Shown here one piece after another: positions 19,528 to 28,697 of a DNA stretch of 64,000 nucleotides. The notes below the pieces were generated by a model. The model saw only the letters and a list, made by a program, of their open reading frames with translations, made no database searches and was not told where the DNA came from. The first letter of the stretch is position 1, and each line of letters opens with the position of its first letter. The DNA lies in the NCBI GenBank assembly GCA_944325435.1, contig CALVAC010000009.1, forward strand, positions 53,436 through 117,435. Reading direction: 5' to 3'. The DNA comes from an uncultured Bacteroidales bacterium. GTDB lineage: Bacteria; Bacteroidota; Bacteroidia; Bacteroidales; UBA932. A program made the translations under genes and the position numbers.

Positions 19528-22071
19528 TCATTCAATCCCGTTATCCGAGAGTGTCACATCTGCAACCTGGAACTCCCAACCGGCAGGAGTCCGTTCCGAT
19601 TTCAGGAAATGTACTGCCAGATAATTGAAAGAGCCATCCAATGCTTCTGCCGGAGTCACCCTGTATTCCCGCCAGTCGCCCCGTGTCTCCTGCAGGGAAA
19701 ATTCTACAGGAATATCCGACAATGCCCCGAGGTCAGGAGATGAGGCTCCCTGTATCATGACAAAACTGAAATCATCACCAGGATCTCCGCAAAAATACAC
19801 GGTAATCGAGAAATCGGCTATCGACTCATAGTTCCATACTATATATGCCTCTTCCCCATCGCTCCGCGCTATTCTGCCGGAATCCCCGTTGAAGAAATTG
19901 GCTATGTCCTCTTCAGGCGACCATGCATTTATGACATTGCCTGTGACATAGAACAGGTTGGAAGTATTGTCAAGATGGTCAGTGAACACATTATCTTCCG
20001 GGAGCACCACATCCGCCGGCTCGTCACTTACCTCCACTTCCCCAAGCTGGATAGCCCATGCTTCATTGAAAGTGTCTCTCATGACTATCTTCAGCCAATT
20101 CATCCCATCCGGCAGCACTTCATTGATCCTGACTTCATATTTCTGATATCCTTCAACCACATCTCCTGCGGCAGAACCGTAGACCTCCACTTCAGCATAA
20201 TCATCTTCCTCTCCCGAGCCGGATACATAAAGATGCATACAATCGGCGGAAGTGACTCCATACCAGACACCTAAATATACAGTCACTGTGGCGGACTTCA
20301 GATTATCGACATTATAGACAATGACTCCATCCTCCTTGTCCTGACGTACCGCCCTTGATTCATCCGCATCAAAATATTGCGGATTGGAACTGTCAAGCCC
20401 GAGATTGTCCGAATGCCAGGACATCAGACTCCAGTCATCAACAGGGTCGTACAGATATCCTCCTTCCTGCACCTCCCCATCAGGTTCATGCGCCCCGATG
20501 GTAGCCTTGCCTCTTCTGGAAACAGGATTGCCCCAATAGTCCAAACCTCCGTTAGATGATATCTGTACACCCGCATTTATTGCAGGAGAACCATCTCTCA
20601 GCCTGTATCCACCGGTAGATCCGATGCCATCGCCGCCGCTTCCTGGAGACTCCATCAGAGGGTCTGCTGTCATCTTGTCCTCTTCTTCCGGTTCGCTTGC
20701 AGGATGATTGCCATAATACAGATTCCCTTCAAACACTCCGGTATTGCCCGGTATCACCCATTCTCCGGAGCCGAGATTATATATCAGATTGTTCCTGAAC
20801 GACCACTCTGCATCCAAGTCTCCGGCATTGTCCCATGTATGGTCCATCAGCTTTGTGTCCAGACCTTCGGCAATATATATGGTATTGTTGTATATCTGCA
20901 TTCCTGGTGTCACGCCTCCGGCTATCATGAATATGCGCTTGCCATCATTCTGGCTTATGTTATACCTTACTATACTGCCACGGGAACCGTTTCCCTGTTC
21001 CTTGTGGGCATCGATAAGAAGCATGAAACCGCCCTCGTTGTCATGGCTATAATTATACTGCACTATGCAGTCGGAAGAGTCGAGGTCAATATCGAAACCC
21101 GTACCATCATCATTCCCCTCCAGAGCCTTTGTGTTACGGGCTTCGTTATACTGGATAATACAGTCACTGCCCCTTGTACACCAGATTGCTGCCGCTCCGT
21201 TGAAACCTCCATCCTCCCTGTATGCCCCACAGCCATCAGCCACATTGTATTCTATCAATGAACCGTTGCATCCGTATGTCAGTATCCCATCCGAGTCGGT
21301 ATTCCTTACCGTGTTGCCCCGAATGATGACATTCGTGCTGGACTGGGTGTTGCTGCCCCAGACGAAATCCCAGACCACAATGCCGGTCCTGCCTACGCTT
21401 TCAACAGTATTGTTTTCTATGAGAATATTGTCAAATTTCTCTTCCGGCACATCGACATTCATTGTTGTGAACGATATCCCTCCGAACTGGTGCGGATGGT
21501 ACACTCCGCTATACCCGAAGGAACTTGTCACATCGTGGATAAAATTGTCTCGCACAGTAATTCCGGATACCGTAGTGCTGCCATTGTTCTCCACAAGGAT
21601 ACCGCACCTGTACATATCCCTCTCGGCAGCCCTGTTGGTGATTTCGAGCCCTTCGACAATCCACCATGACTGGTTCTCGAGCTTCACTCCTGCATCCACG
21701 GTTCCGCCGCCATTGATCACAGGCCTGTCACCATCTCCGTATGTACCGATACGTATAGGAGCAGACTGTGTTCCCGAACCTTTCGGGGCAAGCTGCCCTG
21801 TCCATTCCGAACCTTTGCGCAAAAGTATCGAATTCCCTGCCTGTAAATAAACATTCCCGACCCTTTCAAGTGATTTCCATGCCGTCTCCGGGCTAAGTCC
21901 ATCATTTAGGTCATCCCCGGAACGGGAATCTACATAATATGCGGCTCCGTTCTCTCCTTTGGAGGGATAGTCTGCATCACCCAGGCTGTCTTCCACCTTG
22001 GAGCAGCCCGCAAAAGCCAGAAAAGATGTCAGTATTGCCAAAACCATAGTTCCATATTTATTGCGTTCCAT
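19528..22071 (-). CDS. Right-handed beta-helix lipoprotein, possible polysaccharide lyase
   Basis: An 847-residue lipoprotein (lipobox FAGC, Cys23). The N-terminal YYVDSRSGDDLNDGLSPETA is the entry motif of pectate-lyase-like parallel beta-helices. About 350 residues of helix rungs follow, with many N-x-I/V stacks (NFIHDV, IENNTVESV, IIRGNTVRNT, IIQYNEARN). Two beta-sandwich modules occupy the C-terminal third (about 520-690 and 700-845) and may bind carbohydrate. The fold is shared by polysaccharide lyases, GH28/GH110-type hydrolases and epimerases, and catalytic residues cannot be fixed from sequence alone. Its place between the esterase and GH130 genes suggests cell-surface cleavage of the polysaccharide. 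Confidence 0.82.
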   Translation of the reverse strand: MERNKYGTMVLAILTSFLAFAGCSKVEDSLGDADYPSKGENGAAYYVDSRSGDDLNDGLSPETAWKSLERVGNVYLQAGNSILLRKGSEWTGQLAPKGSGTQSAPIRIGTYGDGDRPVINGGGTVDAGVKLENQSWWIVEGLEITNRAAERDMYRCGILVENNGSTTVSGITVRDNFIHDVTSSFGYSGVYHPHQFGGISFTTMNVDVPEEKFDNILIENNTVESVGRTGIVVWDFVWGSNTQSSTNVIIRGNTVRNTDSDGILTYGCNGSLIEYNVADGCGAYREDGGFNGAAAIWCTRGSDCIIQYNEARNTKALEGNDDGTGFDIDLDSSDCIVQYNYSHDNEGGFMLLIDAHKEQGNGSRGSIVRYNISQNDGKRIFMIAGGVTPGMQIYNNTIYIAEGLDTKLMDHTWDNAGDLDAEWSFRNNLIYNLGSGEWVIPGNTGVFEGNLYYGNHPASEPEEEDKMTADPLMESPGSGGDGIGSTGGYRLRDGSPAINAGVQISSNGGLDYWGNPVSRRGKATIGAHEPDGEVQEGGYLYDPVDDWSLMSWHSDNLGLDSSNPQYFDADESRAVRQDKEDGVIVYNVDNLKSATVTVYLGVWYGVTSADCMHLYVSGSGEEDDYAEVEVYGSAAGDVVEGYQKYEVRINEVLPDGMNWLKIVMRDTFNEAWAIQLGEVEVSDEPADVVLPEDNVFTDHLDNTSNLFYVTGNVINAWSPEEDIANFFNGDSGRIARSDGEEAYIVWNYESIADFSITVYFCGDPGDDFSFVMIQGASSPDLGALSDIPVEFSLQETRGDWREYRVTPAEALDGSFNYLAVHFLKSERTPAGWEFQVADVTLSDNGIE

Positions 22072-22080
22072 AATAAATTT

Positions 22081-22932
22081 CTATTTGCTGTATTCAACAA
22101 TCCATTCGTACATTGTCCTGTCGAGGCTTCTCGACACATCTGGCGGACAGTTCTCACCCCCGTGTCCTGCTCCGGGCAGGACGATTAGAGTGTCTGCCAC
22201 CCCGTTTTCCTTTAGCTTCCGGCTCATCACTTCAGACTGGGCAAGAGGGACAATATCATCCTTTTCTCCATGCACAAGCAGCGTGGGCTTCAGGTTTTTC
22301 GCATAATACGGGCTCGCAAGGCGATATGCCTCATCCAGCTGTCCCTCATCATACATCCACGGCTTGCCGGTCACCACCGGCAACAAGCCCTCGACATCCT
22401 GCGGCTTCGCTCCACGCATAGACCCGAAAGAATCCAGCTTCGTGGGTGCCCCCAAGGTCATGACCAGTGAAATGGCATTCCTCACATCATAACCGTACGC
22501 ATACAGAAGGGCGAGATGTGCTCCAGCGCTCCCTCCCCACATCACCATCTTCGATGTCCTGATGTGCAGCCTGCCGGCATTTTCATAAAGGTACTCCACC
22601 GCCATATCCAAATCTGCCATCATCTCCTCATAATGAATACCCTCTCCCATACGGTAATTGATATTCACCACATTGATCCCTTTTGCAAAACAGGCATCAC
22701 GCATAAATTCCGCATCCTTCTTGTCTCCTGCCATCCATCCTCCGCCATGCACCAGAATAATCAGCGGTGTAGAAGCATCCCGCCCTTCGACAAGGCTCAT
22801 ATCCATTGTCTGGAGAGAATCCGGGCCGTATGCGACATCTCGCACCACCATCTCCGCAGGTCCGGCTGCACATCCGGCCAGAGACGCAAGGGCCGAAACA
22901 TATAAAATGAAATATCTTGAAAATCTACACAT
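22081..22932 (-). CDS. Lipoprotein alpha/beta esterase (BD-FAE/carbohydrate esterase-like)
   Basis: A 283-residue lipoprotein (lipobox LAGC, Cys21). HGGGWMAGDKKD is the oxyanion-hole segment of the HSL-like/BD-FAE esterases. WGGSAGAHLALL supplies the nucleophile Ser. HGEKDDIVPL holds the acidic residue and GAGHGGEN the catalytic His. In PULs such enzymes remove acetyl or feruloyl groups from glycans so that the glycosidases can act. It begins one base after the susD stop and ends nine bases before the beta-helix gene. The ester it cleaves is not known. Confidence 0.88.
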   Translation of the reverse strand: MCRFSRYFILYVSALASLAGCAAGPAEMVVRDVAYGPDSLQTMDMSLVEGRDASTPLIILVHGGGWMAGDKKDAEFMRDACFAKGINVVNINYRMGEGIHYEEMMADLDMAVEYLYENAGRLHIRTSKMVMWGGSAGAHLALLYAYGYDVRNAISLVMTLGAPTKLDSFGSMRGAKPQDVEGLLPVVTGKPWMYDEGQLDEAYRLASPYYAKNLKPTLLVHGEKDDIVPLAQSEVMSRKLKENGVADTLIVLPGAGHGGENCPPDVSRSLDRTMYEWIVEYSK

Positions 22933-22933
22933 A

Positions 22934-24586
22934 TCAATAACCGTTATTAGGCAGCAGTTTAGGATTCTTTTCTATTTCCCCTTGGTTGATCGGCATAAGA
23001 TAATGTTTCTCCAAAAACACCTGTCTCGGGACACTGTTTACTTCAAACACATCATAGATCTTGTTACCATCATCGTCCTCGGTTATCCTGATTCCGTGGA
23101 AATACTTGTCATTGAGAACCTCTTCCGCCATCCGCCATCTGCGCAAATCCCAGAATCTGTGACCCTCGAAGGCAAGTTCCACCTTACGCTCCTGGACAAT
23201 CCTCTCCTTGAATGCTGAATAATCAAGCCCTTCCGGCAATCCGGGCAAGCCTGCTCTCTCCCTGACACGACGGACCGCCTCATATGCGTTTCCTTCCGGA
23301 TCAGGTCCCTGATTGAGTTCATTGAGAGCCTCAGCATAATTGAGGAGCACCTCTGCAAGCCTGATTTCTTTCCAACTTGTAGAACTTCCTCCATATCCGA
23401 CAAGTTTCTCGAACGGGAGAGTCTCATCCAGGAATTTCCTGATATAATAACCGGTATTTGTCCTCTCCACAAGTCCAAGGCCATCATCCGGCTCAAGATA
23501 TGCGGTGCGGATCACTTTCCCCTTGAATTCGGCTCCATCCACAATGATACTCCACTGCAGTCTCTTGTCCCTGCCTTCATACGGATTAGCCGCATGTTCT
23601 GGATTAGACCAGTCAAACTTGCTCCCATCAAGCATTTCATACGAATCGACCAGCTCCTGTGTAGGACAACTCTGCGCTCCCCAACCATTGTCGAGACTCG
23701 GCGGCATATAGAGCAAGTCTGCCGCATGTCCTTTATTCAGTCCATCGAACAGGACCTCGAATATCACTTCCCTGTCCCCTCCTTTAGACTGGAATAGCGC
23801 ATTATAATCGGGATTGAGGCTATGGTATCCGGATTCTATTACCTTGGCCGAGCATTCCGCGGACTCTTTCCAGCGCTCAGCAAAAAGCATTGCCCTGCCA
23901 TTCAAGGCCCACGCCGCCTCGCTGCTTGCCCGCCCCATATCGGCAGCCGTCATTTCAGCTGCGGCAGGAAGTCCGTTTTCTGCAATATCCTTCAATTCTT
24001 CATAAATAAAATCATATATGTCCTCGACTGGGTCACGTGGGACCTGCAATGCCTGTGGATCATCATAATCCTGCAGTTCCTCTATCAGAGGGACAGCACC
24101 ATAACGCCGTACAAGGTCAAAATACATAAAGGCCCTCACGAACCTTGCCTCGGCTCTCACCCTTGACAGGAAATCCTTGTCAAGCGCACTGTCCTCTCCA
24201 GTATTGGCCAGCAGATTGTTCACTTTCCGTATTACCTCATATCTGTTGGCCCAGACTTCGAGTGGATTGTACGCAGCCGATATTGTACCTGGAATCATGA
24301 CGCCATTGCTTTCGTTCCACATTGAAGGAGAACGCAGCAGGTCGGTGCTGCCATCCAGAAGATCCGTCAATCCGAGACCACCTGTCCTCACGATGTCGGT
24401 TCCAGGCACTGTAGAGACACCGTAGCCGCAAGGCATGTACCCGTATATATTATACATATACGCCTGTGTCAAGGCTTCATCTTCAAACACAGCCTTATCT
24501 GAAATCGTATCCAGCGGCATCCTGTCAAGATCTATACATCCAGCCAGCATGGCACAGGAAAGAAGCATATTCAAAATCTTTTTCAT
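22934..24586 (-). CDS. SusD/RagB-type glycan-binding lipoprotein
   Basis: A 550-residue surface lipoprotein (lipobox LAGC, Cys17) that caps the SusC channel and binds glycan. RagB/SusD features are the helical TPR-like N-terminal half (ARFVRAFMYFDLVRRYGAVPL) and the C-terminal ending. In the latter, ELAFEGHRFWDLRRWRMAE is the classic SusD segment and YLMPINQGEIEKNPKL the usual closing motif. It follows susC by eleven bases. SusD sequences diverge by substrate, so the ligand cannot be stated from sequence. Confidence 0.96.
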   Translation of the reverse strand: MKKILNMLLSCAMLAGCIDLDRMPLDTISDKAVFEDEALTQAYMYNIYGYMPCGYGVSTVPGTDIVRTGGLGLTDLLDGSTDLLRSPSMWNESNGVMIPGTISAAYNPLEVWANRYEVIRKVNNLLANTGEDSALDKDFLSRVRAEARFVRAFMYFDLVRRYGAVPLIEELQDYDDPQALQVPRDPVEDIYDFIYEELKDIAENGLPAAAEMTAADMGRASSEAAWALNGRAMLFAERWKESAECSAKVIESGYHSLNPDYNALFQSKGGDREVIFEVLFDGLNKGHAADLLYMPPSLDNGWGAQSCPTQELVDSYEMLDGSKFDWSNPEHAANPYEGRDKRLQWSIIVDGAEFKGKVIRTAYLEPDDGLGLVERTNTGYYIRKFLDETLPFEKLVGYGGSSTSWKEIRLAEVLLNYAEALNELNQGPDPEGNAYEAVRRVRERAGLPGLPEGLDYSAFKERIVQERKVELAFEGHRFWDLRRWRMAEEVLNDKYFHGIRITEDDDGNKIYDVFEVNSVPRQVFLEKHYLMPINQGEIEKNPKLLPNNGY

Positions 24587-24597
24587 GTCGCCAACAG

Positions 24598-27500
24598 TTA
24601 GAATTCTATATTGAGACCTATGTTATACACCTTCATCTGGGGATAATAGTAGCTGTTGTTGTCCGGATGTATGTTCGGAGCTTCCGGATCGATATGCTTC
24701 ATTGCCGAGAAAGTCAACAGATTGTTTCCCGAGAAGAACACGCGAAGTCCACGCACCCCTGCCTTGCGGAGAAATCCCAGATCCGAGAAAGTATATGAAA
24801 GCTCCAGATTCTTCAGACGCAGATAACTACCGTTGTAAAGCCAGAAAGATGAAGTATAGCGATTGTTCTGCAGCGTACCAGCATAAAGCCGCGGATAACG
24901 GGCATCCGTATTGCCTTCGTGCCATGAATCCATATATATCCTCAACGCATTCGACTCAAGGTTGAACGGATCCCACATCATATACTGGTCGTACAGTCCT
25001 GCACCCTGCCAGTTCATGGTAAGGCTCAGCCCTTTCCAGGAAAACGCCAAATTGACACCATACACCAGTTCAGGAATCTGGCTGCGCCCGATACGCTGCT
25101 CATCAAGGCCATCTATCACTCCGTTGTTGTCATAATCCTCATACTTGATGTCACCCGGACGGATACTGGCATTCCCGGCCCCATCCTGATCTGCCCAGCC
25201 GTCAATCTCTTCCTGGCTCTGGAACAGGCCGAGAGCCTTATAGCCGAAGAACTGGTCAAGCGGCAGCCCTGTAGTCCTCTGCCACTGAGGAACATTAGCA
25301 GCCTCATCCATATAGATGACTTTACTTCGGGCAAATGTCACATTGCCTTCAGCCATTATGTGGAAATCTCCGAAAGACTGCTGATATCTGAGAAGTGCTT
25401 CAAGACCATAATTGTCCACCTTCCCTATATTCTCGTCCGGAAGGGTAGCCCCGAACGACTCCGGGACAGAGGCGGATCTCGGGAGCAGGATATCCCTCGT
25501 CTGTTTATAGAACCCTGTCAATTCTCCCGAAAGCTTGCCATCGAGAACACCGAAATCAATACCGACATCCAGATTCCTCGCCTTTTCCCAGGTGATATTC
25601 CTGTTAGGAATCCCCCTGTCAGTAATGCCTGCATTGTATTCCCCGTTTATCACAGAGCCTGCAGAAAAAACGAATCCTGACATATACTGGAACTGAGCCA
25701 CCCTGTCATTTCCGAACTCTCCGTACGAAGCCCTGATTTTCAGGTTGTGAATCTTTCCCTTAAGGAAAGGCTCCTCGCTGATTCTCCAGCCGGCAGAAAC
25801 TGCAGGAAAGACACCCCATCTCCTGTGCCGAGGGAAATTGAAAGACCCATCCGCCCTGATATTTACCTGCAGCAGATATTTCTCCCTGTAATTATAGTTC
25901 ACCCTGACAGCATACCCTTTCATGGCTGTCTCGGATGCACTGCCGCCATTGGACAAGTCTTCGGTAGGACCTGCATAAATCTGATCTATCGCACTGGATA
26001 TATAGTTGATTCTTGAAGCCGACAGTGTCTTGTATCTGTAGGTAGACCCCTCGAACAGGGCAAGGGCAGAAAGATTGTGCCCGCCCTCGAAAGACCTGTC
26101 GTATGTCAGCATAGCCTGGACGGTAATCCTCTCATCTTCTGCCGTTCCTTCATACAGATTGATACCGCCTCCTGAAGTTCTCAAAGAATACAGATCGTTA
26201 TCCCTGTCATAATTATAATATTCGTAAGGAGTGGAGAAATTCTTGTCGCTTGAGAACCATCTGTCATACGAGAACCGCCCGCTCAGTTCAAGACCCGGGA
26301 CAAAAGGAAAACTGTATGTAGCAGACAATGTACCGTTGAAGACCGTATTCTCTACATGATGATACCCACCCCGTTCAGCCTGGCCTATCGGAGACAGGTT
26401 CTGGCCGTTGGACCCAAGCCCATCCGGAGCGATGGAAGTCGGGACATATGGCCGTTCAGTCGGTTTTGAACTTATGACCGTAGAAAAGATATAATCTCCT
26501 GCAGATGCCTCGTTTATCAGTTCAGAGCGTCCTGCCAGATCCACCGAAATGCTCAAGTCCTCCGTAATCCTGGTGTCAATGTTGGAACGGACATTGTAGC
26601 GTTTGAACCATGATTGCTCATACAGACCATCCTGGTCGAGAATTCCCGCCGAAATGAAATATCTTACTTTCTCGTTCCCCCCATCCAGAGTCAGGTTGTG
26701 CTGATGCATCAGGGCATTCCTGCGGAAAGTCTCCCTCCACCAATCGGTAGACGGCAGTTCCCCGGTCCGGTATGCCTCCACTTCCGAGGCAGTGAATCTC
26801 GGTATCGTGTTTTCGCTGACATTGCTCATCGCCAGATTGAGATATTTGGCATATTCGTATGCATTCATCATATCCGGCACGACTGTAGGGCTCTGCAGGC
26901 CCACTGTTCCGGAATATTCTACCCTTGTCCTGCCTTCATTGCCACGCTTTGTAGTCACCAGCACGACCCCGTTGGCGCCTCTGACGCCATAGATAGCCGC
27001 AGACGCGGCATCTTTCAACACTGTCACACTCTCTATCTCGTTAGGGTCAAGTTTGCTTATGGACCTTTCAACTCCATCGACAAGGGTCAGGACCGAATTG
27101 TCTCCGAATGTACTCCGTCCTCTGATCACAAAAGTCGGATCATCAAGCCCCGGTTTTCCTGACTGCTGTGTAGTAATGACTCCTGTCATCTTGCCTGCCA
27201 GGGCATTGACGAGATTGGGAGTAGGGGCTTTCAGCAATTCATCACCCTTGACAGCCGAGACAGAACCGGTTACATCAATCTTTTTCTGCGTACCGTAACC
27301 CACGACAACGATTTCATCCATAGACAAAGCATCCGGCTCAAGAACCACATTCATACCGGACCCCTGCACAATACAGTGCCTGGTCCCATATCCGAGACAG
27401 GAAAAAACCAGAACATCTCCCTGAGATGCCGTAAGACTCCAGTTGCCGTCATCATCCGAAACGGTACCGGTCAGAGTGCCATCGATAACGACAGCAACTC

Positions 27501-27615
27501 CGGGAAGAGGTGCACCATCCGGAGAGGTGACCTTTCCTTCAACGATTGTCTGCGCCGCTGCCATATGAAGAGAGAAGAGAGCAGACAGCAACACAAATAG
27601 AAATCTACAGTTCAT
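24598..27615 (-). CDS. SusC/RagA-type TonB-dependent outer-membrane transporter
   Basis: A 1005-residue outer-membrane importer and first gene of the PUL operon. After a signal peptide (FVLLSALFSLHMAAAQ) comes a carboxypeptidase-regulatory-like domain (VEGKVTSPDGAPLPGVAV). The TonB box region and plug follow: DEIVVVGYGTQKK, VIRGRSTFGDNSVLTLVDG and the SusC hallmark LKDAASAAIYGVRGANGVV. The remainder is the 22-strand barrel, ending in YNIGLNIEF with a terminal aromatic residue. It takes up oligosaccharides using the proton-motive force through TonB-ExbBD. No N-terminal anti-sigma-interacting extension is present, which agrees with control by the adjacent AraC-type regulator rather than an ECF sigma factor. 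Confidence 0.97.
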   Translation of the reverse strand: MNCRFLFVLLSALFSLHMAAAQTIVEGKVTSPDGAPLPGVAVVIDGTLTGTVSDDDGNWSLTASQGDVLVFSCLGYGTRHCIVQGSGMNVVLEPDALSMDEIVVVGYGTQKKIDVTGSVSAVKGDELLKAPTPNLVNALAGKMTGVITTQQSGKPGLDDPTFVIRGRSTFGDNSVLTLVDGVERSISKLDPNEIESVTVLKDAASAAIYGVRGANGVVLVTTKRGNEGRTRVEYSGTVGLQSPTVVPDMMNAYEYAKYLNLAMSNVSENTIPRFTASEVEAYRTGELPSTDWWRETFRRNALMHQHNLTLDGGNEKVRYFISAGILDQDGLYEQSWFKRYNVRSNIDTRITEDLSISVDLAGRSELINEASAGDYIFSTVISSKPTERPYVPTSIAPDGLGSNGQNLSPIGQAERGGYHHVENTVFNGTLSATYSFPFVPGLELSGRFSYDRWFSSDKNFSTPYEYYNYDRDNDLYSLRTSGGGINLYEGTAEDERITVQAMLTYDRSFEGGHNLSALALFEGSTYRYKTLSASRINYISSAIDQIYAGPTEDLSNGGSASETAMKGYAVRVNYNYREKYLLQVNIRADGSFNFPRHRRWGVFPAVSAGWRISEEPFLKGKIHNLKIRASYGEFGNDRVAQFQYMSGFVFSAGSVINGEYNAGITDRGIPNRNITWEKARNLDVGIDFGVLDGKLSGELTGFYKQTRDILLPRSASVPESFGATLPDENIGKVDNYGLEALLRYQQSFGDFHIMAEGNVTFARSKVIYMDEAANVPQWQRTTGLPLDQFFGYKALGLFQSQEEIDGWADQDGAGNASIRPGDIKYEDYDNNGVIDGLDEQRIGRSQIPELVYGVNLAFSWKGLSLTMNWQGAGLYDQYMMWDPFNLESNALRIYMDSWHEGNTDARYPRLYAGTLQNNRYTSSFWLYNGSYLRLKNLELSYTFSDLGFLRKAGVRGLRVFFSGNNLLTFSAMKHIDPEAPNIHPDNNSYYYPQMKVYNIGLNIEF

Positions 27616-27641
27616 AATGCGGTCATTAGTTTAGCTGGAAT

Positions 27642-27649
27642 CAAAATTA
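27642..27649 (-). promoter_or_regulatory. Candidate -7 element of the PUL operon
   Basis: The minus strand reads TAATTTTG (TAnnTTTG), 26 bases upstream of the susC ATG. The near copy of the repeated operator starts about 31 bases further upstream, where an activator would contact RNA polymerase. No -33 TTG is seen, as expected for an activator-dependent promoter. Confidence 0.5.
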
Positions 27650-27680
27650 TACATTATGGCTGACCATTTTTTATGATTTA

Positions 27681-27707
27681 TTGTCCAAAACACATACTTT
27701 TTTGAAC
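27681..27707. promoter_or_regulatory. Operator copy 1 (susC-proximal) for the AraC-type regulator
   Basis: ATACTTTTTTGAAC at 27694-27707 is repeated exactly at 27781-27794. Thirteen bases before each copy lies a second short match, TTGnCnA (27681 and 27768). The two-part 27-base layout fits the two helix-turn-helix motifs of one AraC-family subunit. The assignment to the adjacent regulator is inferred. Confidence 0.55.
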
Positions 27708-27767
27708 ATTACGACCCATAATAAAGATAATATATTTATTATCAATACATTATACATATATTGATTT

Positions 27768-27794
27768 TTGGCAATATATTATACTTTTTTGAAC
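27768..27794. promoter_or_regulatory. Operator copy 2 (regulator-proximal)
   Basis: The second copy of the 27-base element is in the same orientation, 87 bases from the first (about eight helical turns). It ends nine bases before the -7 element of the regulator gene, a position suited to autoregulation or looping. Confidence 0.5.
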
Positions 27795-27803
27795 TATAAT
27801 TCT

Positions 27804-27811
27804 TAATTTTG
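27804..27811 (+). promoter_or_regulatory. Candidate -7 element of the AraC-family regulator gene
   Basis: TAATTTTG matches TAnnTTTG and lies 13 bases before the ATG at 27825, implying an almost leaderless message. Confidence 0.4.
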
Positions 27812-27824
27812 AAAAAAATCAGAT

Positions 27825-28697
27825 ATGGACCGACTGCAGAGAGAAATCACGCCAATCGGCGAAGAAGACCTGTTCATAGTAATGAACTATCACAATGCGA
27901 AATTCGACTATGCATGCCATTTTCATTCTGAATTTGAAATAAATCTTGTCATCAACGGACTGGGGCAGCGCATAGTAGGTGACAGCATAGAAGATTTCGA
28001 GGGGACTGACCTTGCTATTATCGGGCCGAACATCCCCCACAGATGGACCAAGACCGGAAACGGTATGACTACACCTGTTGTCACAATCCAATTCCCCAAA
28101 GAGACCCTCGACTACCGCATATTGAACAAAAAGGTCTTCCAACCGATAAGACAGCTGTGTAACAATGCTTTCCGGGGTATTGTCTTCTCCGGATCGACAC
28201 GCACTGCCCTGGAAAAGAAGATAAAGGAACTGCCCGGCAAGCACGGTATTGAATCCGCCCTCGCCTTTTTCGACATCCTTCACACAATGGCCATCTCTTC
28301 CGAATACAGATTCCTGCTTGACGACAACAGGGAAGCCAACACTGCAATCCGGGAATCCAGAAGCAGGCGTATCAATTATGCGATATCATACATACAGGAC
28401 CACTTTTCAGAACAGGTGACCCTGGCACAGATTGCCGGAAACATAGGAATGTCCGAATCCGCATTCAGCCATTTCTTCAAGAAACGGACGAACAGGAACT
28501 TCATAGACTATCTGAACGACATCAGGATAGGATATGCATCAAAACTGCTGTACGAGACCACACAGACAGTTTCTGAAATATGCTATGCGTCAGGGTTCAA
28601 CAACATCTCCAACTTCAACAGGATATTCAAAAGGAAGAAAGGTCATACCCCATCTGAATACAGACACAATATCCAGTCTGTCATGAGCCGATATTAA
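27825..28697 (+). CDS. AraC-family transcriptional regulator of the PUL
   Basis: A 290-residue cytoplasmic regulator. The N-terminal part (CHFHSEFEINLVINGLGQRI, then IIGPNIPHRW) is a cupin-like sugar-sensing domain. The C-terminal 100 residues hold two helix-turn-helix units: VTLAQIAGNIGMSESAFSHF and the AraC signature ending in SEICYASGFNNISNFNRIFK with GHTPSEYR. It is divergent from susC across 209 A+T-rich bases that contain the twin operator, so it probably activates the PUL in response to a product sugar. Its stop codon overlaps the convergent lspA stop within TTAA. Confidence 0.92.
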   Translation: MDRLQREITPIGEEDLFIVMNYHNAKFDYACHFHSEFEINLVINGLGQRIVGDSIEDFEGTDLAIIGPNIPHRWTKTGNGMTTPVVTIQFPKETLDYRILNKKVFQPIRQLCNNAFRGIVFSGSTRTALEKKIKELPGKHGIESALAFFDILHTMAISSEYRFLLDDNREANTAIRESRSRRINYAISYIQDHFSEQVTLAQIAGNIGMSESAFSHFFKKRTNRNFIDYLNDIRIGYASKLLYETTQTVSEICYASGFNNISNFNRIFKRKKGHTPSEYRHNIQSVMSRY

